64,000 nt of DNA, taken from the NCBI GenBank assembly GCA_948567375.1, contig OX419757.1, positions 72,540,001 through 72,604,000 of the forward strand, in the 5' to 3' direction. Both the position numbers and the translations under genes were made by a program. This DNA comes from Lunularia cruciata (taxonomy: Eukaryota; Streptophyta; Marchantiopsida; Lunulariales; Lunulariaceae). Under the pieces are notes generated by a model. It made no database searches and had not been told where the DNA came from. It saw nothing but the letters and a program-made list of their open reading frames with translations. This document shows, piece after piece, positions 32,013 through 42,847 of this stretch. Positions within the stretch are counted from its first letter, which is position 1. Each line of letters begins with the position of its first letter.

Positions 32013-34980
32013 CAATGAAATTCAATGAAATTTTAATGTCATCAATATAAATTTAGCATTTATAAAATCTTGTGGAGCTAAAATAATTTTTTTTGTGAAG
32101 AATACATCAACCATATCCACAATAGTCTAATATCTATTTTAGAGATCCACAAAGAAACACTCATTAAACATATGAGTACAATACACATATTATCTCATGC
32201 CAAGTAAAAATGTAAATAAAATATAAAAAATATATCATATAAAATAAAATATGCAATGAGATAGCCTGAGCAACTAAAGTAATATAACAAGATATCATGG
32301 AAAATTTCTCAATTATGTCCAAAATTTTGTCATGTCATATAAGCCTATCATACACAAGGAGATGAATTAGTTCAAATATGGATAGATATTAAGCAACATG
32401 AACTACTTACTCATGTTGAGAGACAAGACAATATCAAGATGAATGGTGCTTCCATCACCATAAACTTGGATATTAAATTATAGATTTCAAGATTGGATTA
32501 ACAAACTCAACAAACCGCATAACTAAATAATATGACGAGCAAATCTATCAAAATTGTACAATTTTAATATGTTGGACAATACATCAATAAGGACAACACC
32601 CATGCCTAGTAAGACAAGTAAACTAGCTTGATGAGAGTACCATATGTTCCAATAGAAGTGAGAGCTCATAATACAGAAGTACATTTGCAGAGCTTGATCT
32701 AAAAAAACATAATTTATTTTCATAGTAGGGAAAAATGCTAAGAAGATCAAGGCTTTAATCATATTTCTGAATTAAAATTAATTTATTATAATTTATCAAA
32801 AAATACATATATATTAGACTCTTAATCCAATATGTTGGATAAGAGTAAAAATTTGTTATGAGATTCAAGGTTTCATCTCTACATTATGATATTATTCTAG
32901 GATTGTCTTGGCTTAAACATAACTGTATTAGAGTTGATCTACAAAGTAACTAATTCAAGTGAATATGTAAAGAAAAGTTGAGTGCAACCTAACTTATCAT
33001 CACAACAAGCATTCATGGTCTGCATGTCATCACTTCAAACATTACCAAGGAGAAAAATATAGCACCCCTAGAAGGAAGGAACCTAAGCACAATGCTCACA
33101 CACTAATTCAAACCAATTGGACTTACAAACATGCATGCAAGCACAAAGAGAATCAAATCACAAGAATTCAACAACAAGTCTCCGTGCTTTTTGTTTAAAA
33201 TGAACTTTAGAGCTTTCTTGCTCTATCATCAAGCTATATTCAACTTGTACTCCAAGCTTCCTCTAATATATACTTCAGGTTTCAACCAATTTCTAATCCA
33301 AATGTGGAATTCTATATCTTTTTGATGGAGAAAACTCGGTGCAACTCATATGGACATAACTTTTTCCTATAACTTTGATGGGTGTGTTTTAGGATTCAAT
33401 GGAAATCTTGTGAGATAAGCTTTCCAATGATATGAAATAAGCAACAATTCAATCACTATAGCTACTTTGACAAGTTTCCAAACTTGGTCAATTTTTTTGG
33501 TAATTTCCACCTTAATTTTGAAATCCCTAATTTAGGTTTTGTTCATGTTTCTTGGCAACTTTTCCTAGATTTCTGGATCAGAGGTACACTCAATCTTGAA
33601 CAAAAATCTAGAAACCTAAAATCCTTAATTATAATTACAAAAATAGGATAATTGACATTCAATCGTAAGTGAAGATAGAAATGCTCTATCAAGCTTACAA
33701 TAGTATTTTTAGTAGAACTTGTTGCATCATCTCTCACTCTCTATGGACCCAAAGTCAACTTAAATTTTCACAATAGTTGGTTATGCACTTTTCCAAACCC
33801 TTACAAAGTTTGATAGCCTAATCCAACCCCAATCCTTAGATATGGATCAATTCCTGAGCTGGGCTAACTTGTGAGCTTTATAGACACAAATATGTTTGAT
33901 CCAAGAGCATGCGTTCTCTATTTGAGAAATTTGTGCAAAGCCTAACCACCAAAAATAATGGAAATTTTAATGAGTTAATCCAAACCACAACTTCAGAAAT
34001 GACCAAACTTCCAAACTTGATCAATATCTCATCTCCAACACCTCACTTTCCAAAGCTCCAACTTTAATTGACTAGATTTGATTTGAGATTGATCAAAACC
34101 TAGAATTTCTTAGGCTCAACACTATGAACACTTTGTCTATCTCTAAATCCATTGACATATCATAAAAATATCTCACAAAGCTCTCCAATTTGTCTATTTT
34201 TGTGCTTTTGAGTATGAATTATATCCCCTTGATTCAATTGATCATATCTCTCACAGAATCTACTCATATCATTTTGTTTCTATCTTCAAATTGTAGCTTG
34301 TTAGCTCCTCTCTCCAGCCATGTTCTTTTCATCTCAAATGACTCCCTCTTATTCCTTCAATCCTCAAAGAGGTATAGGCTTCTCCTATTAGGGCCCAAAC
34401 TCTTGCAAATTTATCATTGAGCCTCTTCACTTTTTGACAAATGGACCCCACAACTCCACCTTGAAGCTCATGAGAGAAATTAAGTTATTCTCCATCTATA
34501 AGAGCACAAAGATTTTCAAATCCCAGACTTGCTTATAAGTAAGCATTTGAAAGATGATATGATTTGAGTTCCATCATTGACTCCATGAATGTCACCTTGA
34601 AATATACCACCATCCAATCCCGTATGCCGTCATGAGTGTAATGAGAAAAGGATTTGGGTTTGGCAGACAGGGAGCATGGGACATCTCCTACTCAAATGCT
34701 TCACCAATGCTCTAATGCTCACGCTTTGATCCAACTCTCATTCCCAATGTCCTCCTCCCGCTCAAGACACCTCAAACTAAAAAAAACACCTTTCTCTCAA
34801 CTCTCCACCACTTATACACATCAGAGCCTGGAAAAGGATAAGATTATACTCCACATTGCCAACCACTTAAATGCACATAGATTTCTCACATGGAAGTAGC
34901 TCAACCATGGGATCCATCATATTACCTACTCCATCTTTCTGGAGATAAACCACACCAGTTTACTTTTTCATGGGCTACGT
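32013..34980. other. AT-rich, gene-free DNA with a small protease relic
   Basis: No intact gene is supported. At about 32,857-32,955 on the plus strand a short piece (MRFKVSSLHYDIILGLSWLKH) matches the gypsy protease hallmark seen in copies A and B, so another decayed element is present. From 33,000 to 34,980 I see AT-rich DNA with no recognised domains. It could hold the 3' LTR and flanks of the minus-strand relic that follows. Confidence 0.5.
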
Positions 34981-34989
34981 AAAAAACAA

Positions 34990-36900
34990 CATGACACCCA
35001 TCCCCTATAAACCTATGCAATCTCAATTATGCACCAACCAATCAGACCACAAATTGTGGTTGAATACATACCACCACCTTATTTGATTGGTGAGACTCGT
35101 GATCCTCTAGCAATAGATCTTCATCTTGAAATTGAAAGAGATCAATGCTTTGCCAACTTCCTCTATGTTCAAGGTTTCTTCTCATTGTTTGAAGAGCTTG
35201 ATGTGCTTGGCTATAATTGGAACCTTCAGTTTGCTCCCATCTAACTCCCAAAGAGAGTAAGTAGCATTATCAAGCACACTAACAACACATAAGGTCCAAA
35301 CCAACACTTTTGAGAATTTCCTTATAGCACTATGTTAGTTATCTAGATTACTATCATAGATTAGCACCCAATCTCCTTCTTGAATATCTCTTGGACTCAA
35401 GTGGTGGCATTTTTTGGATCTATCATTGTTCCCAAGGTGTTCTTTCTTAAGCTTTTGGATTGCTAACTCAACATCCTTTGGTCTTTTCTCCAATTGACAA
35501 ATCTTGAGTGTTAGAAGCTCTCCTTAGATATGTGATCTTCCCAAGGTATGACACTCCAAGTGGGTATTTGCTCCTCAATTGGTATAGTTGGTTTCTGCCC
35601 ATGCATCAACTCCATTGGCATATAGCCATTTATTGAACTATGAGTGGTGCAATTTGCCCATAGAGCAAATGGTAAAAGCCTTGGCCACTCTTTCACTCTC
35701 CCTTTGTATGCTTTCACAATGGTTTTCATAATAGGCAGATGGGATTACTCACTCTTGGCATTTCCTTTTGGGTTGTACATTGTAGTAAGAGACAACTTGA
35801 CTCCACACCTCTCAAAGAAAGTCTTGGCTTCTTATGTGTTTAGCTCTCCTTGATTTGATGTAACTTTTCCAACACACATGTATCTACAAACCACATCCTC
35901 CAATAGAAATCTATACATCCCTCTGTTGGTTTTGGCTCTCAAGGCTTGTCCTTCCACCTGGTTAGACAAATCATTTTGTGCCAAAACCAAGTACCACATC
36001 TGCCATATCTCAACCGGCACAGTAACCAAATCCACAATCCACTTGAAATGCATTCCAAGCAGATAAGTAGGATGAAATCTATCTCTATGTCAAATAGCTG
36101 AATATGTTTGGCAGATTTTACATGTCTCTATAAATTGAACTACATCTTTGTACATATTATGCCACCAATTCCTCTCTTTTAATTTGGAAAAAGTAGCATA
36201 AATAGCCCTATGTCCAGCTCACAAACTCTCAAGGAATTCTTTGATCAGTAGTTTCCTTGTCTCCTCCTTGCAAAAAACCCATTGTGAAAGCATGCCACTC
36301 CATTTAGCTTTCTTTTACAAATAACTCCCTTCCAAGAGGTAATTATATGCTTTTGCCATAGTTGTTTGCACAAAGCGTCATTCCATTTTGGTTGCTTGGT
36401 CAAGGAGTTAAGGTAATGCCCAATATCCAACCATTATCCTTAATAAAGCTCCTCCATGAAGAACTTGGGATGCTCATGCTCTCCTACTTGGGCACTCAAA
36501 AAGAAAATAATGCCTATAGCTTTGGTATTGTCAATCGTCAACTCCTCATCTTGATACTTAGCCTAAGATAACATGTCTACTATTGGATTATCCTTGCTTG
36601 CTATGTGTCAAAACTCAAGATTCAAGGGCTTGATGTATGCTATCTACCTGAGCATCATAATGTCCAAGGTTTTAAGATTTGTTATCATACCAATAGTGAC
36701 AAACAATCTATCTCCACTATAACTGGTATACCAATCAAGTAGTCCTTCTTTGGCTTCATTGCTATAACCACTCCCCATACTTCTTATTTAATTTGAGGGT
36801 AGGCTCTTTGGTGCTCAATCAACACTTTTTGCCCCAAAACATACAAGCACACACTCAAATGAGATGGTTGATCAATTTCTCTCAAGGAGTTATTGAGGCC
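34990..36900 (-). mobile_element. Minus-strand gypsy relic (RNase H and integrase)
   Basis: Read on the minus strand from about 36,890 to 34,990. RNase H pieces come first (EVWGVVIAMKPKKDYLIG near 36,790). Then come pre-integrase material (36,430-36,245, YLNSLTKQPKWND), integrase core pieces (36,053-35,832, HFKWIVDLVTVP and IWQMWYLVLAQNDLSNQVEG), the C-terminal core (35,729-35,511, ALWANCTTHSSINGYMP and ELMHGQKP) and the GDWVLIYDS / WFGPYV-type tail (about 35,500-35,240). Each piece is in a different frame with stops. It differs clearly from the copy A/B and chromovirus families. Confidence 0.8.
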
Positions 36901-37231
36901 CAATCAATTTAGTTTTGGTATGAGATCTTGGACAAAGAGTTGTGACATAGAGTACTTGATGCTATGTTGTTACATGCTACTTCACCTACTTTGGCAATGG
37001 TCTTTAGTTTGGTTGAGAGCATTGAGCTCAACATGGTATAAGAGAGAGTGGTGACATCTGGATTAGGTAGGGAGACCTCATCCACATATGTTACTTCTTC
37101 TAGAGAGCAATAGAGTGCACCACGCCATGTTGGCTTTTGAGGATAGAGTGGAAAATATAGATCCTATGGAGCAAGTGGAGGGCCTAGTGTAGCTAGACTC
37201 CTTACCTTGATTTTCAAGTCAATAACAACCA

Positions 37232-37462
37232 ATGGGTAGTGTTGTTGCTTGTCGGACTTGTGGTAGACCTCACCACAAAAGAAAGTGTACTCAAGGTAGC
37301 AGACATAATACCTCTAGTGCATCAAAGCTAGCACAAGGACAATGTGAACATTGCCATATATTTGGTCATACTAGTGACCAATGCTTTGACCTTTGCCCAA
37401 AGTTATGGAGTGGTAGTGCTACTATGGTAGGTGGTAGAGGAGCTCCAGGTTATGGAGGATGA
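37232..37462 (+). pseudogene. gag nucleocapsid segment with two zinc knuckles
   Basis: The 76-codon frame contains CRTCGRPHHKRKC and CEHCHIFGHTSDQC. The second is a clear C-x2-C-x4-H-x4-C knuckle; the first is a variant with C-x2-C, His and a final Cys. A Gly-rich tail follows. Such pairs bind retroelement RNA in gag. The start is not a real gag start; the upstream capsid part is frameshifted. Confidence 0.7.
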
Positions 37463-37559
37463 GGTTGTGGTAGAGGATCCACACTTGGTAGGGGTGCAAT
37501 ACTTGCCCTTGCTTTTGATACAACCATGGCTACCCAAATTGAGAAATGGAGTAGAGATT

Positions 37560-39590
37560 AGCTAGCATGGCCATAGTTCAAAGGAGATCAGATTTGGGGT
37601 GCCAAGGCTTCCACCTCTTATGTTGGTGATAGATACATCTTGGATTTCATGTGTGGAGCATCACAAGTAGATGCATTTGAAGTAATGACTAGGAATGGAA
37701 TACATGCTTTAGGACCTAGAGGAGCATCAGTGGAGTTGGACCCAGAAAGAGGAGAGGTTGGTAGACAAATTAGACTTCCCTAGTCTTTCACACTCTTTGA
37801 GGCACTATAGACAACATCCATGGCTCCTAGACATCCTAGTGCAAGCGTGGTAGGTGGTGATAGAGTGCATTGTAGACTAGATGCTAGTTAACCACCTAAT
37901 ACTATACAAATTGAGTCTAGCATGATGTTGGGAGCGGCTTAGTTGATTATGTGCTTCCTTTTGTTCTCAATGAATGACATGTTTACATTGGGAGTTGACT
38001 CAACTCTAGTGTTTTGGCTGGTTGCTACACTTTGTAAGAATAGGGATGAGGTGATTCTTGCTTCTTGAGCAAAGGTGATTGATAATGGAGCTGACTTGGT
38101 TGAGGAACATGGGATCCACTCAATGAGTTGTGGTTTATGGTAAGCCGCAACAACTAGATTGGAAGAGTTACCAATTAGACATGCCTTTGAGCTAGTGTGG
38201 TTCACACCGGGTTTGTCCTATTGGATAACTAGAGGAGGATTTTCCATTTGGTGGGGAATAACTATCACACACTAACATAGTAGGAGCTCCACCAGCTACG
38301 GTATTACATGCAAGTATATGAGTACATAGGTACTTGTATGTGTAGAGAGATGAGATTGCTAGGCAAGTCTATCTACATGATGTGGCAAACTTGGCCTATT
38401 GGTATCATGAGTTTTTACGGATGTCAATAGTCAAGAGTTACAAAAAGATCCTACCAATAGACATTTTCTTGCTAGGAGCATAGGATTTGGAGAAACATGG
38501 TCCCATTCATTTGGTAATTTTTGGATGGGCTATATCAAGGACATACCCATGCTGGCTAATATCATGGTCTGCAAGATCTCCCTTTTGGTGTATTTTGGGA
38601 GATGTTACATATACTACGACATCTTTAGGTTCATCAATCCATTTCTCCAACCTACATTTTGAAGAATGTTCCTTTGATGGGTGATTCTCATACCCAAGTG
38701 GTGACGAGTACACATCAGGTGTATACTTGGATGGGTTTTATTATGTTGTTGGATGTAGCTAAAGTGAGGTCACGGGCTCATCATCTTTGTCTTTGGTGGA
38801 CAAGCTTCTTACCAAGAGAGGTTCTACAAAGTGCTTATGATGGGATTCAATGACTAGACTATCTTAATGTTGATGATATTTTGGATGTTGGGTGTTTGTC
38901 TCAAATGGTGGTAGTGGTTGATAGATCACTTATAGTAATTTTGAACCTTGTTGGACAACCTAGAGCCACTTTTACCACACTTATGAGTTTCCTAAGCTCC
39001 CATGATTTTTGAGAGGGAGGTCTTGGACTTGTTTGAGACTCATAGTTACAATAGTTGGTGGAGCCCAATGCCGACAAGAGGGAGCAGGCAACGGGTTTTT
39101 GTAGCGGTATTATCATTGTTATAGGTGTGTTAGAGGCCTCTAGGCATCAGGTGGTAGGTCAAGATATGGACCTAAACTATTTGACCTAGATTGGGAGCCT
39201 TGGCTTGGTAGATCAACATAGGATGCACTTGATAGGCATCACCACTTGCACACTTATGAGCTCTATGTCTATTGAGATGATTCAAGCACATGTTAGGCTG
39301 ATGGATAGAGTGGGCCAGGTATTTTTGGGACATAGCCAATGGATACTAGTGAGAGTGGTCTACTTGGAATCCATCCAAGTGGGCATGGTCTACTTGGATT
39401 ACACCGTTGGTCTACTTGGGATGCAAATAGAGGACGTATGGAGCTTGTAGTCAGAGCAAAGGGAGCTTTCTACACTGATGTTAGGAACTCTAGTGGTTGG
39501 GAGCATGACACTATTGCTCCCAAGGGCCTAGTGTAGCAGCTAGTCAATATGTCTTTCACTCTTACATCAGCTATAAAGGATACTTGGGAG
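37560..39590 (+). pseudogene. Unidentified decayed region between gag and integrase of the PHD-ended relic
   Basis: Plus-strand pieces such as DAFEVMTRNGIHALGPRGAS (about 37,670), FWLVATLCKNRDEV (about 38,015), HAFELVWFTPGLSYWI (about 38,180) and the frame at 38,487-38,684 look protein-derived but are not reverse transcriptase, RNase H or protease motifs that I recognise. A short direct repeat (tggtctacttgga and variants) lies at about 39,357-39,420. It may be an extra open reading frame or an untranslated segment of this element family. Confidence 0.35.
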
Positions 39591-39597
39591 CCAAATT

Positions 39598-40006
39598 GTA
39601 ACAATATGGAGTTAGCGACAAAGTTAGTCGGGCTCACAAAGTAGCACATAAGACAAATTAACCTAGAATATTCCGGAGTATCTAGGAAGCTTCTTGGGAA
39701 GCTTCCCAGTTAGCTTAGCTTGCACCTTAAGTAAGTAGCCTCTAGAAGCTTCCAACTAGCTTAGCTTGCATGCCAAGTAGGCCGCTTCTAGAAGGAAGCT
39801 TCTTGAGAAGCTTCCTAGTTAACTTGGCTTGCACTCTAAGAAAGCGGCTTGAAGAAGCTTCTTTAGAAGCTTCTCAAGGGCCTTGTATGCTACCTATAAA
39901 TACCAAAGCCAAAGCTCATGCTAGGCATTCAGAGTTTTCCCTCATTCAAGTGTCCAAATGTGAGTTTCCATTCTCATATTTCTCTCCTCGGATTTGGTCT
40001 TTTACA
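39598..40006 (+). repeat. Solo LTR of the copy A/B family
   Basis: It starts TGTAACAATATGG and ends TTTTACA with the same AAGCTT-rich internal order as 18161-18579. No primer site follows and no internal sequence of that family adjoins it. Flanks read caaat before and taaat after, an imperfect 5-bp target duplication. It sits inside the PHD-ended relic, probably left by recombination between two LTRs. Confidence 0.8.
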
Positions 40007-40068
40007 TAAATCTTGGACCCAAGTTTACAAGAGAGGAAAAACAAAGATTTTGGAGGTTCTTGGTGTGT

Positions 40069-40690
40069 CATGCTCATGAGGAGCTAAGACATTTTGGAGT
40101 AAAGCAGACATATAGCTTACTCTAGAGCCATTATTGGTGGCATAGTATGCATACCAATGTACAACAATTTGTTGCTAGATTTGTTATTTGTGACCAAGTC
40201 AAAGTATAATTTAATGCTCTTGTACCACAATTACACCCATTACCTATCATGGGATTGGGTTACCATTAGAGTTTTGACTTTGGTGGACCTTTATTGTTTA
40301 TTGTTTATTGTCATCGGTATATTTTGGTTATGGTGGAGCTCTTCTCCAAGTGGATTGAGTTGGTGGTACTTCTTGACAAGTCCAATGAAGGGACGGCTTA
40401 CTTGTTCTTGGATCAGATTATTAATCATTTTGATGCACTAGTTGAGGTTTTGACTAATCATAGTATATACTTCTTGGGAGAGTTTCAGGTCTTGTGAGAC
40501 AAGGCCTTGATTGATCATCATACTACCTCCCAAGATCACCATGAGGTAGATGGCTTAGCAAAGAGAGTGGTTCAAATGGTGAAGAGAGGATTGCATAAGT
40601 ATGGTTTGCAAAGAGGTCACTTGGGAGATTGGGATCTCTCGTTACCTTGGTTGGCCATCGATTCAATCGACAAGCCTCCTTAGCATCCTT
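40069..40690 (+). pseudogene. Integrase of the PHD-ended relic
   Basis: The zinc-binding part shows the H...H...C..C layout (HEELRHFGVKQTYSLL; then WWHSMHTNVQQFVARFVICDQVK). The core carries LVMVELFSKWIELVVLLDKS, TAYLFLDQIINHFDA and VEVLTNHSIYFLGEF. In that last segment the second catalytic Asp is Asn. The region up to DGLAKRVVQMVKRGLHKYG and LPWLAIDS follows. Stops occur at several points. Its sequence family differs from the other integrases in the window. Confidence 0.75.
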
Positions 40691-41006
40691 TTCTCCTTAC
40701 TTTCTACTCTATCGATAAGATCCATATTTACTTGTAGCCATTGTAGTTGAGATGCTACTATAGTTTTAGACTTGGATGATCCAAACATATGGATAGGTGC
40801 ATGTTCTCAAAAGGCAAAGATTTTTTGGAGAATGATATCAATGGTCTTTGGAAACTTGGCGATTTTTCAACATGGATACCTTACGCTATGTTACTATTTG
40901 AGGAGTAAATTATAAACCCTTGATCTGTCAATTTCATCTTGGTGACTATGTATATCTATAACAGATTGCACCGACAACACTTGATGTTACTATAGGCTGC
41001 ACTATC

Positions 41007-41306
41007 TTGAGAGTGCATGAGGTTTTGCCTTCTAGAGTCCTTGTGTTGGAAGGAAGTGATGGTGTTGTTTGGAAGGATCATGTGCAAAATTGTGCACCAT
41101 GCCACCTCCCAAACATTGATGGCATTATGGACCCAAGCTTGGCACTTGTTCGTGCCTACTTGTGGTGTATGTTATGCCGCTCCTCTGGTGGAGCTCCTAC
41201 TATGTTAGTGTGTGACAGTTATTCAAGAGGATAACATACAACATATTTGACTCCTCCACTCATGGTGGTTCCTCAAGGCAAATGGTTATGTTCTAGATGT
41301 ACTTGA
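41007..41306 (+). pseudogene. Polyprotein tail with degenerate PHD finger
   Basis: One frame encodes RVHEVLPSRVLVLEGSDG, WKDHVQNCAPCHLPNIDG, then a cysteine-rich module from 41166: C-x2-C (CMLC), CDSY, an HTTY segment, and W-x-C-x2-C (WLCSRC) ending at 41300. This spacing is that of a PHD finger (C4-H-C3) in which two metal ligands have become Tyr. One in-frame stop (41232) interrupts it, and the frame ends at TGA 41304. PHD fingers read histone tails; a role in targeting integration is inference. Confidence 0.65.
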
Positions 41307-41310
41307 CCTA

Positions 41311-42847
41311 TAGCTAGTTCACTCTTTATGTGGTATAGATTATAGACATGCAACTAATGATGGGGCTCGATAGCTCCCGACTTCTTGATCTCTGCACACC
41401 ATAGGGTATCCCACATACTTGGAGTAGATGACTATTTGGAGTTAGAGTGACCTAACCGCCAACTAAGGGGGCAATTGTGGCACTTTAGAGTTCATGTGTG
41501 ACTTATGTTTGAGTTTTGCTTCTATAGTGTATGTTGTGTAGCGATGTATATACGCACTATAGTTATCATGCCATTTGTAAAGCCAAAGTTAGGTTGCTTA
41601 AACATTAAAGTGGTAGTGCTTGTAGTCATAGGTATTTTTGTAGTTACTCATGGGCTACTTGTTTGCGGTCTGATTTAATGTTAGGGCTGCTGATCACATG
41701 GTGTGACACACTGTCACTTGCATCGTCGGATATCATTAGAGTTGGATACATAGGTCAAGCCGAGGGGTATACCTTTGAAGTGCAACTCCAAAGAGCTCAA
41801 TTCTATGATGTTTGATGTTGAGCCTTTGAGTTACTAGCTATGGTGGATAGAGACTGGTAAGCACCACTTGTAGTCTCTTAGCTAGAGTGGATGTGGTTTG
41901 ACTATAATCAATGCAACATGTTTTGTAGATTGTTGAGTGAAGGTCAATGCACAATTTTTGGCATATTGTTGAATGAAAGATAGATTACATACTTGATTTG
42001 AGTGGAGGAAGAGCTAATTATTATCACACTTTAGAATTCATGGATTAAATATATGTGAATTGTGATTCTATAATGTATGATGTTATTAACAAATTGAACA
42101 AAATATCCACTTCAACAAAATATCCATTTCGTCAAAGGATATCCAACAGTAACCGGTTCTTACATGGCAAGCAAAAAGGGGAAGAAGAACTCACTAACTT
42201 ACCAACTTAGATTGTGATGCCGCTAATGAAACGAGAGACCCGGAGATGAAATTTGATGAAACGAGAGACCCGGAGGTAAAATTTCCTGGTCTTTCGGTAA
42301 AGCAAAGCTTTGGAGTCTGCTTCTGCACAGTGACTGTTCTTTCTAACTGTACATGGAACCACCGAAAGGGACACGGAATGAACATAAGAATGTCGATGAT
42401 ATGTGGGATGCTGACTTGTGAGATTCCTGGCGGCGTGATCATGAGTAGGAAGTCTATCCGGTAATCGCAAGAGATTAGTCTTTCGCGTAGTACTAAGAGG
42501 GGCTACAGGGGGGAAAGAATTGAGGTTCCGTAGACAGTGTTGAGCTCGGTTTAGATTTAATTTAGCGACCTACCCGCTGTGAGTTAACTCATTATGATGA
42601 AGGGTACGGTGATCATGTCTGTGGTAGGTTTAGTGATACTTGCAGTCAGTGCATTTCATGCGCATCCTGAACTATGGAAGAGAAGAAAGGCGACCGCGTA
42701 GGAAAAACGAAGGATGGGAAGACTTCATCAAGCCGTACAAGGGAGAGAAAAAAAAGGTAACATGGGGCTAAGCCCCAATAGAATCTATATGAGAAATCTG
42801 CACTACCGCACCTAAGATATCCTGAACTATGGAAAGGGAATCTCAAG
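41311..42847. other. Retroelement 3' flank and gene-free spacer
   Basis: After the polyprotein a purine-rich ctaagggggcaat (about 41,463-41,476) precedes a segment starting TGTGGCACTTTAGAG. A related segment recurs near 42,023 (cacactttagaattcatg). These look like LTR starts. A 24-base tandem duplication (gaaacgagagacccggag units) lies at about 42,226-42,273. From 42,691 to 42,735 is one member of a dispersed repeat pair. No intact gene is seen. Confidence 0.4.
42691..42735 (+). repeat. Dispersed repeat, copy 1
   Basis: The 45 bases starting cgaccgcgtagg match 54722-54766 at most positions without gaps (core acgaaggatgg, ending catcaagccg). They lie about 160 bases before the GDSL pseudogene. 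The family is unknown. Confidence 0.6.

Larger units (their letters stand above)
36880..41310 (+). mobile_element. Plus-strand gypsy relic with gag zinc knuckles, integrase and PHD-like end
   Basis: Gag-like sequence starts near 36,880 (QFWYEILDKEL; TLAMVFSLVESIELNM) and leads to two cysteine/histidine knuckles at about 37,250-37,410. A long decayed segment of unknown identity follows (37,560-39,590). A solo LTR of another family interrupts it at 39,598-40,006. The integrase zinc-binding and core regions follow (40,069-40,680). The polyprotein tail ends in a degenerate PHD finger (41,166-41,300). No reverse transcriptase or RNase H was found between gag and integrase, so an internal deletion is likely. 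The element is a fourth gypsy family in the window. Confidence 0.75.
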
